DNA from: Ursus arctos
Taxonomy: Eukaryota; Chordata; Mammalia; Carnivora; Ursidae
Length of the DNA: 64,000 nucleotides
NCBI RefSeq assembly: GCF_023065955.2
Contig: NW_026623008.1
Span: 25,385,001 to 25,449,000 of the forward strand
Direction: 5' to 3'
The notes beneath the pieces were generated by a model, which searched no databases, was not told where the DNA came from, and saw only the letters and a program-made list of their open reading frames with translations. Below, one piece after another: positions 42,470 to 53,520 of this stretch. Positions within the stretch are counted from its first letter, which is position 1, and every line of letters begins with the position of its first letter. Position numbers and translations under genes: made by a program.

Positions 42470-43985
42470 ACCTGTATCAGTCTTCTTTTTTCTACCAGTG
42501 CCTGGGAAAGACAGGTCGGAACCAGTTAAGAGAACAGATGCAATCAACAGTAACGAGTGTTGTGACCCTATTTCCTCCAAGTCTGGTGGTCAGGGAAACA
42601 ACACTCTATTAGTAATATAAGTTAGAACAGGCAAAACATTTTTCAAGCTTGCAAGAGAAAAAAATCCTTTGCAAAATTACATTAAGGTCAAATAATTGCA
42701 AATGTGAAAATCAATGAAAATAAAAACACTATATATAAAAACCTCTGTAGTACAGCAAATTCAGACTCAGAGAAAATTAACTGTTCATTTTTTAGTATCA
42801 TATAATTACATTTATCTGATTATCAAATAATGCAGTCTTATGGTTTGCAGAAAACAGGAAAGAACAAACAGGAAAATAAAAACTGTGGGTAACCACTGAT
42901 AACATTTTTTTATATTTGGGGTTTTTTTTCCTATGTAGGTTTAGATATATATTCACAGAGATACTGATAAGATTTTTGCTTAATTTGATTTGTAATTCCG
43001 AGAGAATGAGAGAGAATGAGATGAGGATCTGGGACCCTACCTACCTGGGAGAAACTTAAGACTATCCTTATGAGAAGAAACTGTGTCCTGGTATTGTATG
43101 CTAGGCATATGGAAAAATGGGCAAAGCAAAGATCTTCAAAGAATCGTGGAGTATGAATGCTTCTGAATAATTAGTGTGAGAAGTGATGAATTTGTATCAC
43201 TTCACCTTTTAATTTAAAAATTCTTCTATTACTAAAAAAGTCAAGAAAGTCAAATAAGCACTCAGTTTAATAGCACAAGAAAATCTTAAGATGCGTTTAG
43301 TTGCATGAAACAGAAATTCTAGCTTAAGGACAAAATGGAATTACGTAAAAATGGAGATCCTCGTGGAAATGCATGGTGAGGAGTAAAGTGAGACCCAAGG
43401 GGCTGGAAGAACAAAAGTCAGCTGGATTCTCTTCTTCCTCTCCCTGGGACTGCACGGTCCCTAATCTCTGGTTTAGTCTGCCCCTCTATGTCTTCTTCCC
43501 TACCAACTTCCACAGCTCAGGCTGGTATCCTTTTGTCCCTCAATTTCAGGTTGCATGTGGCTTTGCTGGTGTCAACATTGGTTCATACATACTCTGACAT
43601 TGTAGCTTGGCTCCCTACAGCCAGCAATCACAGTCTTTGGGTCTTTTAATTGCATTTCTAGTGAGTAAGAATATAATGGCTAATCCTACCTTTTGGAAGA
43701 CCTGGGCTTGCATCAGCCAGACATCGGTGGCTAAGGAAAGGAGGAAGGGCCATACGGGCCAGGGGGCCGTTGGCAAGGGTGATAGCAACTGAACCGCGAA
43801 GGAAGAAAGAAAGGGAAAAGTAAGTAAATGACAAAATAAAGAAACCTAAACTAGCAAAGCTAATCAAAACCAAATTCAGATTAACAACATTAAAACCAGA
43901 AAGCTGATATAACAACCAATATAAAATAATTTTTTCAATTATAAAGGCAAATTAGGCCAAATTGTCAGATAATTCGAAACCTCAA
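42470..43985. other. unassigned AT-rich DNA
   Basis: 42840-42960 (TAACCACTGATAACATTTTTT, 'ccctatgtaggtttagatatatattc'-like) may be an old L1/MER relic. 43350-43790 may be an old LTR-like repeat I cannot name. No gene was seen. Confidence 0.4.
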
Positions 43986-44028
43986 TAAAATGAGGGGAAA
44001 AAAACAGTCTTTAAAAACAAGGCATTCC

Positions 44029-44244
44029 TGGGGCGCCTGGGTGGCACAGCGGTTGGGCGTCTGCCTTCGGCTCAGGGCGTGATCCCGGCGTTGTGGGATC
44101 GAGCCCCACATCAGGCTCCTCTGCTGTGAGCCTGCTTCTTCCTCTCCCACTCCCCCTGCTTGTGTTCCCTCTCTCGCTGGCTGTCTCTATCTCTGTCGAA
44201 TAAATAAATAAAATCTTTAAAAATAAATAAATAAATAAATAAAT
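44029..44244 (+). mobile_element. ursid-type SINEC
   Basis: Full SINE with a (TAAA)n-expanded tail (about 44205-44244). Perfect 16-bp TSD AAAAACAAGGCATTCC at 44013-44028 and 44245-44260. Confidence 0.97.
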
Positions 44245-44264
44245 AAAAACAAGGCATTCCACTC

Positions 44265-45630
44265 GATGCAAGGAAAAAAATGAACAAAACATCGTTAGGC
44301 TTAAATAGAAGATTATTTCCAAGGGTCGTAGAGATGTGCTGCAAATTATTCCTAATGCAAGTGATTTCTGTGTGCTATAAACTGTTCAAAAACAAAGAAA
44401 AGACTTGCAGAGTGCCCGTATTAATCTATGAGGTCAGAACAATACAAGGCCTGAAATCTGATAAAGACATTATAACAAAATAAAATCTATGCCGACACAA
44501 TATCTGAATTCAGATAAAAGTGTTGAAATAAGCTATCAATAAATCAGCCCTACATTACAAGAATAACATACCAGAAGCATATATAATTTATTGCAGCAAA
44601 ATAAAGGTGGTTTATAATGAGGAAATCTATTCCTATCAGCCATACTCGGCATAACATATGCTGTTCAAGAAGATTTTAATAGTTATTAATATTGCCTATT
44701 TTATTATTTATGCACATATTCAATTGTAAACACAATTAATAATCATATTCCTACCAGATACAACACCTAATGAATCCTGGAAAAAAATTCTTGAGAGAGT
44801 CACACAGTGTTGCCTGTGCGTAAATACAGGTTTCCAAGAGTATAAGCAAATTCTGTCAAAAGTCCATTCTTGTAACTGTCACAGAACCACATAGAACAAA
44901 TCCTTTTAAGTTCAAAATAGATGAAATATTTAACATTACATACTGCAGAAAGCCTAAGGCTTATTTTCAAATATTAAGTAAATAAGCACTCAAAATGCAT
45001 TAAATTCTTTTAACTAGTCACCTTGTTGCTAGTCATCTGTGAATGTCAATGTTAAAAGTTAATAGAAGTGGTTTTCATGTCACCTCACTTGGCCCTTGTT
45101 AACTTTCTCAACACTTAATATATGTATAGAGGCTAGACAAGGAGACAGGAAAAGGACAACAAGAACAAAAACCCAAAGGACATCAAAAGGAAGGGAATAA
45201 TAAATAAACTATATGATAAAGAAACCTAACCTAGTACATTTAACTAAGAACAAATGCACATCCCTTCAATAGGTAAGCAAGAAACGATATGAGTGTTGTA
45301 ATAGGTGATACAAAGCCTTTGATACAATCTAACAGCTATTCCTTATGTTAAGAATTCTAACAAAAGAAACAAAAATATCCCCTTTTTGTATAAAAAGTGA
45401 TACTCATTGTACACAAAATCCCCACTGTATGCTTAATGATAACTGTAAAAACATATCAACTTTAAGCAACAGAACAATTATGCCAAATAATCTTATGATA
45501 GTTTACTATTATTGTGGGAGTTTTAGATAAAGCAATAAGACATGAAATCAAATTACTTGAAAAGATTAGTTCTCAGGCTTTGGCAAAGACAGAGCGTATT
45601 GGATTGAAATAAAACTGATGACAATAAAAA
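44265..45630. other. unassigned AT-rich DNA
   Basis: No repeat or gene recognised over about 1.4 kb. Composition (long A/T stretches, few CpG) suits old intergenic sequence. Open frames at 44280-44483 and 45345-45530 have no resemblance to known families. Confidence 0.45.
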
Positions 45631-45639
45631 TGACAATTA

Positions 45640-45830
45640 ACACATGTAGTCTTTATTTATTGAATTCTCATCACAGACCTGTGATCTAGAATTACTATCA
45701 TTCTCATTTCATAGCTGAGGAAACTGGCACAGAAAGGTTAAATAACTTCTGAAGGGTTATACACCTAGATAGAGGCAAAGCTGGGATTCCAAGCCAGGAA
45801 GTCTGGGTCCCGAAACTATACTCTCCACTA
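45640..45830 (-). mobile_element. MIR SINE
   Basis: 'cctgtgatctagaattactatcattctcatttcatagctgaggaaactggcacagaaaggttaaataacttctgaagggttatacacctagatagaggcaaagctgggattcc' is clear antisense MIR. Confidence 0.92.
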
Positions 45831-45837
45831 ATCCTGT

Positions 45838-45920
45838 GATATACGATGTGCTGGGCTAAGCACCACATGCAATCCTCTCAACAACTCTGAGAAGTGGATT
45901 GTTCTCTCCATTATAGGCTG
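45838..45920 (-). mobile_element. second MIR fragment
   Basis: 'tgtgctgggctaagcaccacatgcaatcctctcaacaactctgagaagtggattgttctctccattata' is an antisense MIR middle beside the previous one, so two insertions sit head to tail. Confidence 0.7.
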
Positions 45921-45924
45921 TGGC

Positions 45925-47055
45925 AGCTGTACAGTAAAATATAGTACGTAAATTCAACAGACTTTGTAAAACTCTTAAAACTATAATTACAAAGATGTAG
46001 CTACACAGAAAGATTTTGGTAATAAATTTTGAAATAAAAAGGTCAGATATCAAACAGTATGTCTCATATAATTACAAATAGGGGGAAAATATATCCATTT
46101 GGACAAAGACTAAGAGTAATTGAATTAAAATTAAGGTAGTTGTTGGAGCAGGGTGATGGGAGTGTGGGTGATACATTTTTTCTTTACCAATTATCCATAG
46201 TGGACATCTAATAAACAAGCTGAGGGTGCAAAAATGATGTGTGAATGATGAAAATAGAAAATACTGTGATGATGTGTGTTGAAATATCTATTAATGCATT
46301 GAGGCAGAGTAAAGAGATTTCTAATTGTGGAATTCCAAATGTAAATCAGACACAGGATAGATGTTGGAGAGGATGGATAAAGAGAGAAATAATTACCCAT
46401 GCAAGCTACTGCTTCCTCTGCCACTCTGGGAGCTGCCTGTCTTTGCTCAAAGCAATCTCATTAAGTCACTGTGTCCAGCTCCCGAACCCACGGCAGGACT
46501 GCACCTGAAGCAAAGCAGATGGATTGGGAGCTCTCTGGCCTCCAGCATTCAGAGTCCACTTCATTCCTGGCAGCCAAGCTGTTGGCCACCAGCGTTTATA
46601 CTGAATTGCTTCATACACACATTAAACTTAGGTGTACTCAATTCTAAGTAAGAAAGAAAGAAAAAGTTGGAGAGAAGGAAAAAATTAAGCATATTTAAAA
46701 ATTTATTTTTCATATAATAAGGTCCCTAAATGTCAGTCTTCCTTGAGTTTAACCAAAGACAACCACATTTCAAAGCTGGAAGAAAACACTGCTGCATTGG
46801 ACATATTCAGAGTACTAACGTATATTTTGAATAGTAATCATTTTTATCTCACGCCCTAACTTTAGAAATTAACCCCAATTAAGGATGCAATTGTACTACG
46901 TAGTCAAGAAGAAGGTAGAGATGGAGGAATGATCCAATTCGTAATCCATGCAGCCAAAAATCAAGGCTTAATCCCTCAAATAATTTTAATCCTTTCTGCA
47001 AGTATAAAGCCTGGGTAACCTTTCTTTGGGTGCTGTGTGTAGTGTAGATGTTAAG
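45925..47055. other. unassigned DNA
   Basis: No confident repeat or gene. 46340-46400 has an L1-like phrase (GATGTTGGAGAGGATGGATA) that may be chance. 46680-46980 is AT-rich and non-repeat in appearance. Confidence 0.4.
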
Positions 47056-47072
47056 GAAAAACTACTCAGCTT

Positions 47073-47283
47073 GAGAGACTATGGACTCTGGGAAACAAAC
47101 CCAGGGTTTCAGAGGGGAGGGGGTGGGGGAATGGGATAGACCGGTGATGGGTAGTAAGGAGGGCACGTATTGCATGGTGCACTGGGTGTTATACGCAACT
47201 AATGTATCATCGAACTTTACATCAAAAACCAGGGATGTACTGTATAGTGACTAACATAATATAATAAAAATATTATATGAAAA
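47073..47283 (+). mobile_element. 5'-truncated carnivore L1, 3' end only
   Basis: 'actatggactctgggaaacaaacccagggtttcagagggg', 'gtattgcatggtgcactgggtgttatacgcaactaatg', 'gactaacataatataataaaa'. About 211 bp. TSD AAAA(A/G)CTACTCAGCTT at 47057-47072 and 47284-47299, one mismatch. Confidence 0.95.
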
Positions 47284-47304
47284 AAAAGCTACTCAGCTTC
47301 TATA

Positions 47305-47690
47305 ACAAAAACACTCCAAGTCAACATGGCTTAAATAAAGTAGAATTTTATTTCCCGCTTATGTAACAGTCCAGACAGTCTAGGCTGATGGGCAGCAGGG
47401 CTCCACGAAGTCAGTAGGATCCCAGACCCCTTCCATCCTGTTGCTCTTCCTGGAGTAGCTTCTCCGGATTTGCATTGTGGAAGCTGGATTCACTGGCACA
47501 TTAGCATTCAGATCTCAAGAAGGGAGATAATAGAGCCACATCCAGGAAAGATAGCTTGTCTTTGTTGGAGATGACTCAGAAGGTGTACATATCACTTCTG
47601 CTCACCTTCCACTGCCTTGTACTTAGTCATGTGATCACAACTACCTGCAAGAGAAGTTGAGGAAATAGTCTCTGGGCACATGTGTGCTCA
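47305..47690 (-). mobile_element. old interspersed repeat, family uncertain
   Basis: 'catggcttaaataaagtagaattttatttcccgcttatgtaacagtccagacag', 'tcacttctgctcaccttccactgccttgtacttagtcatgtgatcacaactacc' is a recurrent mammalian repeat in antisense, related by phrases to 14530-14860. I cannot name it. Confidence 0.55.
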
Positions 47691-47699
47691 GGAAGGAGA

Positions 47700-48455
47700 G
47701 AATAAATTTGGAGGAGGGAACAATGGAGTTTAAGGGGAGAGGACAGTGGATTTGGAGGATAAAACTAAAGATCTGCTTTTTTTTTTTTTTAACTGAGTTG
47801 CCTTTTAAACCCATTTTCTGCCTAATCAGAGATGAGCTATTTTCCTGGTCCACAGTACTGCCATGGCCAGGAAAATGTAATGACCACTAGAGCTTGCCCA
47901 TTCATTCAGAGCCCCATTCCTGTCTCCAAGCTTCATCAACAGATCAAAGACTGCAGTGATCTGCATGCTTGAAACCTTTGGTCAAACCCAGCCATCACAC
48001 AGGGGTTCACACAGTAGTCATGCACTTACATATGTGTGTGCACAAGCGCACACACACACACACACACACACACACTGGACAGCAACCCATCAGAGTTTAC
48101 TTACAGATACCCTGTGCTAGTTGCTTCTGATTGGAGAGAAGGCAAACCAGAAACTTTTCATCAGTAGATGGAAGAGGAAATGTTTGTAGGGGAATTAGAA
48201 CTGGGGAAGAGTCATTGCACTTTCTGAAGTCACTACCATATTTGTCTGGGAGTGTCCTGTCAACATGCTTTAGTAACAGCCGGAACGTATTCCTCTTTCA
48301 GCAAACATAACCGATGGCCACAGAACACAGGTATCTCTTGGATTTGAGGGATGGAGATTCGTGGTGGACATGTGGCATTGACGGGGGAAGACTGGAGCTG
48401 AGTGCTATGGAGGGAAAGCTTCATGGCTCTTTCCTCAGGGAGTTGTCATAAAAGA
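47700..48455. other. unassigned DNA with a T14 run
   Basis: A T-run at about 47778-47791 and a CA repeat at 48049-48075. Otherwise nothing recognisable. Confidence 0.45.
48049..48075. repeat. (CA)n microsatellite
   Basis: About 13 uninterrupted CA units, preceded by the mixed TATGTGTGTGCACAAGCG. Confidence 0.97.
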
Positions 48456-48459
48456 AGCA

Positions 48460-48600
48460 GAGACTCTGAGATCATGTGAATCTGGGTTACAAACCCTTGC
48501 TCTATGTCATGCCAGCTCGAGGTCTCAGTCAAATCACTTAGCCTTCCTTAACTTCCTCCTCAGGAAAAAAAAAAAACAACAACCATGCCTAGCTGTATGG
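48460..48600 (+). mobile_element. MIR SINE
   Basis: 'gagactctgagatcatgtgaatctgggttacaaaccc', 'ggtctcagtcaaatcacttagccttccttaacttcctcctcagg' is the sense MIR 5' half. Confidence 0.75.
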
Positions 48601-48659
48601 TTAAACTGATTCTTTGAATGGAGCCTGGAACCTCAGGTCTCAGTAGTAAGTAGTTGTTG

Positions 48660-48661
<2 letters not shown>

Positions 48662-48692
<31 letters not shown>
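48662..48692. repeat. (TTA)n microsatellite
   Basis: About ten ATT/TTA units, lying where the MIR 'ataataatag' middle would be, so it probably grew from MIR sequence. Confidence 0.96.
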
Positions 48693-48694
<2 letters not shown>

Positions 48695-48695
<1 letters not shown>

Positions 48696-48775
48696 CTTTG
48701 TTGTGAAGCTTAAATGAGATGCCACATGCAAGCACCTTGGGCAGTGCCTGACATGTAGTAAGTATGATTCTCTCG
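48695..48775 (+). mobile_element. MIR SINE 3' part
   Basis: 'gttgtgaagcttaaatgagatgccacatgcaagcaccttgggcagtgcctgacatgtagtaagtatg' is the sense MIR 3' half, probably the continuation of the 48460 copy. Confidence 0.8.
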
Positions 48776-49010
48776 GGTTAGAGCTCCTAACGCTCTCCTG
48801 AGTGTCCTCACATTAAAAACTGAATCAGGAGGTTGCCCCTTGTTAGAACCTAAAGATAAGCCTGAAGGGCCAGCAGAGGGGATAGATTGAAAATGGGGAG
48901 AAGGAAATGGGGAAAACAATTGTTAAACATCTACTGTAAGTCAAGCACAATAGTGAGTGTGTGGAGTCACTAGAGACAGCTTTGCCTTCTGGATTTTATT
49001 CTAAGTTGGC
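48776..49010. other. unassigned DNA
   Basis: 'ttgttaaacatctactgtaagtcaagcacaatagtgagtgtg' at 48920-48960 may be a small L2 or MIR piece. Nothing else is recognisable. Confidence 0.4.
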
Positions 49011-49014
49011 CTCG

Positions 49015-49455
49015 CTTATTAGTTTTCTATGGCTACTGTGACAAATCACCACTGACATGGTGGCTTGAAGCAACACAAATGTATCATCTTACAGTTCCTG
49101 AGATTAGAGATATAAAATAAGTCAGCAGAGTCGTGTTCCTTTCTGAAAGCTCCAGGGATTATCTGTTCTTTGCCTTTTCCAACCCCGAGAGGCCATCCAC
49201 CTCCTTTGGCTAATGGCCCCTCATTGTACCACTCCAACCCGCTTCTCTGACGCTGACCCTTCTGCCTCTTTCCTGTAAGGATCCTTGTGCTTACATTGAT
49301 CTCACCTGAACAATCCAAGATAATGTTCCCATCTCAAGATCCTTAATGTAACATCTACAAAGTTCCTCTTGCCATGCAAGGTAACATATTCACAAATTCC
49401 AGAAATTAGAATGTGGACATCTTTGAGAGGCCATTATTCTTTCTACCACACTTAC
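49015..49455 (-). mobile_element. old LTR (MaLR/MLT1-like)
   Basis: 'tattagttttctatggctactgtgacaaatcaccac ... gtggcttgaagcaacacaaatg' through 'acatattcacaaattccagaaattagaatgtggacatctttgagaggccattattctttctacca'. Same family and orientation as 18895-19380. It is a solo LTR-like unit with no internal genes. Confidence 0.6.
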
Positions 49456-49539
49456 TCAATATAGTCTTTGTACGCAAGGACCCCATAAATCTCAGGAGCG
49501 ATCAAGATGGGTGAAGACCAAGAACAGTATCTATGTCCC

Positions 49540-50145
49540 CCAACACAGCTCTACAATGTCTACATCATAAGCAAAATCAAAGAGACCAACAGCGAGTAGA
49601 GCTGAAGGGGCACAGAGCCTATAAGTCAACAATTCCGCTCCCAGACAGATCGCGTACACGTGCCCCAGAACACGGGTTCATGAATCTTCTGAACAGCATC
49701 CTTTCGACTTGTGAAAAATTGGAAGGTGTTTCTCCATGCAGATGGATTTAGAAATTCCCACAGTGGAGCACCATGCAGACCTGGAAGACCCAAAGCTAGC
49801 TAAAAGCCGAAGAGCCTAGAGGATTCAGAGAAACAGAACAAAGAAAACAAGTCACAGAACACGCGCAATATAATATCATTTTATATAAGTGCACGTAAAA
49901 GATTCAAAGAAATATTCAATACTGCTTAGGAACACATAAATGGATAATACAGAGCAAAAACTCCACGTTAGAAGGTAAGTCTCAAATTTAAGATACGAGT
50001 TTCTTTTGGGGAAAGAGAGGAAGGTGCTATTTGGGAAGAGGACACAGTAAAAGTGAGGGGAAAAAAGGAAAGTGAGCTCAGAAAAGTGTGCATTATGTCA
50101 CTCATTTTGTAGGTCTGAAATAGTTCATAATAAAAGATTTTAAAT
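49540..50145 (+). mobile_element. old L1M/HAL1-like 3' fragment
   Basis: 'cataagtcaacaattccgctcccag'-type ORF2 end, 'ggaaggtgtttctccatgcagatgg', 'acagtggagcaccatgcag', then 'gttttgtaggtctgaaatagttcataataaaag'-like 3' UTR. Strongly decayed. Confidence 0.5.
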
Positions 50146-50149
50146 ATCA

Positions 50150-50495
50150 CTGAAATTTTTAAGCAAAATTGTAAATGCTTTCATCTTTAAGACTTGAGGA
50201 GATGGGATTTTTGGCAAGGGCGCAGGGAGAGGCAGGACTCTATTTCTGAAAAGGGCCCAACAAGGAGGCAGAAGAAGTCGCTATGTCAGTGTACCCAAGA
50301 GGAAATCAGCAAGGCTGAGGAGAGGCACGGAGGAGAGAGTTTGGGGAGGAAAGAAGAGGTGGCATTGTTTTTGAAAATATCAGTTAAGATTCTTTCTATT
50401 TAAAAAGATCACAAGAAAACCAACTCAAACTGATTCAAAAATAAAGGAAACACATTGGCTCATATAATGGAAAAGTCCAGATATAGTTCTGGCTT
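50150..50495. other. unassigned DNA
   Basis: A purine-rich stretch with an open frame at 50194-50403, without family resemblance. Probably an old repeat border at 50400-50495. Confidence 0.4.
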
Positions 50496-50499
50496 TAGC

Positions 50500-50760
50500 C
50501 CAGGCTTTCTCAACGGATTACTGACAAGCACTGGTGACACTGTGGGCCAGATGATTCTCCATGGTGAGGGCCTGTCTTGTGCATTGCAGGAGGGCTAGCG
50601 GTGTCTCTGGCCTCTACCCCTAGATGCTAGTAGTAACCTCCAGGTTGTGGCAACCAAAAATGCCTCCAGATTTTGCTAAACGTCCTCTGGGGAGTGGGTG
50701 GGGCAAAACTGCCACCTGTATCCCCTCATCGAGGACCCGGCATTAGGGAACACTGACCAA
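50500..50760 (+). mobile_element. hAT-Charlie-type MER5-group element
   Basis: 'ggctttctcaacggattactgacaagcactggtgacactgtgggccagatgattctcc', 'gtgcattgcaggagggctagcggtgtctctggcctctacccctagatgctagtagtaacc', 'gcaaccaaaaatgcctccagattttgctaaacgtcctctgggg' follows a well-known MER5-group consensus. The subfamily is uncertain. Confidence 0.75.
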
Positions 50761-51559
50761 GTGACTAAACGACATCACCAGGACCCAGTTTCTCACCAAG
50801 AAGGCACATGCTTCCCATAGTCTTGGCTTCATCCTAGGGTCCATGTGGTGGTCCCCTGGCGGCCCCACACTCTCACCCTGCAGTAGCAAAATGGCTGTTA
50901 TAAGTCCAGACCTCACTGCGTCATACCTCGCTGTCCAGGCAGAGAGAGGTTGTTGAGTTGGGTCATTTGTACAGAGCAGAGACCACATGCAAAATCCCGG
51001 CCTGTGTCTCCTCCCCCTACTCCGCTCGGACTGGCGAGGTGCCCAGAGCTTAGCCAGTCCCCATGGTGAGAGGGACAGAGGAAGCTGATTGGGCTGAGCC
51101 CACAGGACCCACGGCTGGGGTTGGGATGAAGTCAACTCCCGCCAAGACACACGGGTAAGGAGGGAGGTAAGGTGCGCCCCCAAAATGTCCGTACATCATT
51201 CCACAAGCAGAGCGTGCAGGCCCGGGGCTGTCCAAATTCTGCCAGGGGTCCATCTGAATCCGGGCCCAGGGGCTCCAGTGAGCTGATGCCCTGTGGCAGA
51301 GACGCTGCAAAACCAGAGGCGGAAGGGTCTGCATGAGAAAGAACTGCTCCCCCTGGAAAACGGTGCCCTCTCCCCCTCCTGCCTGCCCCGAGCCAGACCC
51401 CGCCAGGGTCAGAAACCTTGGCAACTCCCAGCTCAGCTGGAAAAGAAGGAGGGACGCTGAGCTCGAAGCTGGACAAAGACCCTGACATTTCTCCACGGCA
51501 AAGGACCTCTGTCGTGGGCCAAGCTGGGAGGGGTGAGGGGGAAGCTGACATTAAAGCAA

Positions 51560-51770
51560 GTTCAGAATTTTTATTATCTAGAACTAGACCATTTTAATTA
51601 CTGAACTGAGACTGTATTTGTGGTTTAAAATGACCAGAGATCCTTTTATTACCCCACAGCCAGGAGAAAATTATGGGCCCTGCCTGAGACAGAGATCTCA
51701 TCCTCAGGCAAGAAATGGTCCTCACTGCATACATTTTAAAGGGAGAATGGGAGCAAAAATAAAACCGCGC
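51560..51770. promoter_or_regulatory. candidate conserved non-coding element
   Basis: 'ttcagaatttttattatctagaactagaccattttaattactgaactgagactg' then 'gtttaaaatgaccagagatccttttattacc'. It has TTTTAATTAC (homeodomain core), TTATC (GATA site) and ATAAAA motifs, is AT-rich in GC-rich surroundings and has no repeat signature. Confidence 0.3.
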
Positions 51771-52489
51771 TCCGGCGCTCTCCGTGGTCTGTGCTGGCTC
51801 CACGAGCAGCTGCCGTGTCCTTCAATGGAGCCCAGGGAAGAGGCTCCGGCAGGATGGGGGGGACACACCCAGAAGAGTCTGGGAGGCAGGCGGTTCCCAT
51901 CCCCCAGCCCCGCCAGGGAATTTGGTCTGACCCAAGGATCTGCGGAACCTACAGGAAGAGGCTACAGCAGGGAGGAGAGAAGCCCTGGCTCGGGCAGCAA
52001 GCCCCAGTGGCAACCTCAAGGTCAGGTAGAGGCAGACAAATGTTGTACCGCAGAGAGCAGCGGCCCCGGCAGAAACCACCACCTGGCACCTGCCGGGGAA
52101 CTGTGATTTCCCAAGCCCTGGGACCTCACCTAGATGACAGGCTAACACTGTTGCTACTGACCAGCTGCTCTGATTTCCTTGCCTTCGGCCCCAAAGCCGT
52201 GACCCGGAAAGTAAAGGTTACACAAAGTGCTTGGCCTGGGGGGGCTGAAGGATCCGGGGCTGGGGCGTTCAGTTCCCCTTGTTCTAAGCAGAAAGGCACA
52301 TGCAGGCACTTCCTTCCTCTCTCTCCTCCATGAAGAAGCTCAAGGGCCATGCCCTGCTGCTCACAAGTGCTCCCCACTGGCTTTCTGTTTATGGCACTGG
52401 TTTGGCCATGAACGGGGCAAGATGCAAATGGAATCGCAGGAATCAGCCCCGTCTTGCATGGGGCTCACAAAACCAGCTCCCATTCTGAC

Positions 52490-52600
52490 AAGTGTATGCT
52501 AATTGCATTCTGTCTCCTTGCAAATTACAGCTATTCCTCTGGTTTTAAAAAATTTGACATTTCATTTTGATTGCAGCCGCTTCTTGTTTCCTCCAGCACA
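52490..52600. promoter_or_regulatory. candidate conserved non-coding element
   Basis: GCTAATTGCATTCTGTCTCC, TTGCAAATTACAGC, GGTTTTAAAAAATTTGAC and TTTCATTTTGATTGCAGCCG. TAATTGCA and GCAAATTA are nearly mirrored and POU/homeodomain-like. It is AT-rich, non-repeat and sharply bounded. Confidence 0.3.
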
Positions 52601-52999
52601 GAGAAAGGGGGGGGGAGTGGGGGATTGAGGGCAGACACTGACCTCGTGGCACGGGGACACAGACTGCCAGAGGGGCAAGCCCTCGGGTGGAGTGACAACA
52701 ACCAGCTGGGACCTCAATGATACATGGGGTCTTTCTGCTTCTGGAAGATTTACACAAATGGGGTCCAAGCCCCGAAATTCCACAGCTCACATGGATCCAG
52801 GGCCCTCCCTGTGCTTCCTGCAAATTCCTGCCCCTTCTTCTTCCTGGGGCCCTCTGGTTTTGCTCCTCTGGCTGGGTGAGCCATCCCACTTGTCTGCTCA
52901 TCTACGGATGCCCATAGCTCGAGAAATCCAATCATGGCTGTGATTCAACTGCTCGGCGTCTTAGAGTCTCGTCTGGAGGGCTGTGTGTGTAGGACAGGG

Positions 53000-53520
53000 A
53001 TCTCCAAGTGGAGTCCAGGGACCCTCGGAGGGCCGGAGACCTTTCCGGGGTATCTGTGAACTCCTCAGGGGCGCCTGGGTGGCTCAGTCGGTGAAGCGTC
53101 TGCCTTCAGCTCAGGTCATGATCTCAGGGTCCTGGGATCGAGCCCCACACCAGGCTCCCTGCTCAGCGGAGAGTCTGCTTCTCCCTCTGCCCATTCCCCG
53201 TGCTCGTGCTCTCTCTTTCTCTCTCTCTGTCTCTCTCAAATAAATAAATAAATCTTAAAAAAAAAAAACAGAAAACCTCTTCAGAGCCATGCTAAGGTGC
53301 TGTTAGCCTTTCCCTCCGAAGCGCACAGAGTTGTCCGGCACCCGCCTAATGTCTGATGACGTCACTGCTCTGAGAGCTGAGGGAGGATGTGCCTGTGTGT
53401 TCTGGCCCTGAAACGCTCTCACCTTTCATTTCTGATGTGGTTAATATAATAAATGTCATGCATGTAACGAAACCTTCTGGGATCCTCCATAATTTTTAAG
53501 ACACGCGCTGCCCCCGTGCA
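53000..53520 (+). mobile_element. hAT-type DNA transposon split by a SINE
   Basis: 'agtggagtccagggaccctcggagggcc' and 'ccggggtatctgtgaactcctc' precede the SINE, and 'gccatgctaaggtgctgttagcctttccc', 'tctgatgacgtcactgctctgag', 'taacgaaaccttctgggatcctccataatttttaag' follow it, the order of a common mammalian hAT MER element. A full CRE, TGACGTCA, lies at 53357-53364. Confidence 0.65.
53068..53272 (+). mobile_element. older caniform-type SINEC
   Basis: GGGGCGCCTGGGTGGCTCAG, GATCTCAGGGTCCTGGGATC, 'agagtctgcttctccctctgccc' tail and AAATAAATAAATAAATC. A degenerate TSD GAACTCCTCA / AACCTCTTCA is possible (53058-53067 and 53273-53282). Confidence 0.93.

Larger units (their letters stand above)
50765..53000. 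other. mostly non-repeat DNA with candidate regulatory blocks
   Basis: About 2.2 kb with few recognisable repeats. Long open frames on both strands at 50740-52500 overlap each other and are GC-driven. Two AT-rich blocks that differ sharply from their GC-rich flanks are listed separately. Confidence 0.4.

Noticed and set aside
46245..46508. Frame containing RCWRGW, resembling the L1 C-terminal cysteine motif
   Set aside because: The match is only a few residues, and the surrounding text and the rest of the motif do not follow L1.
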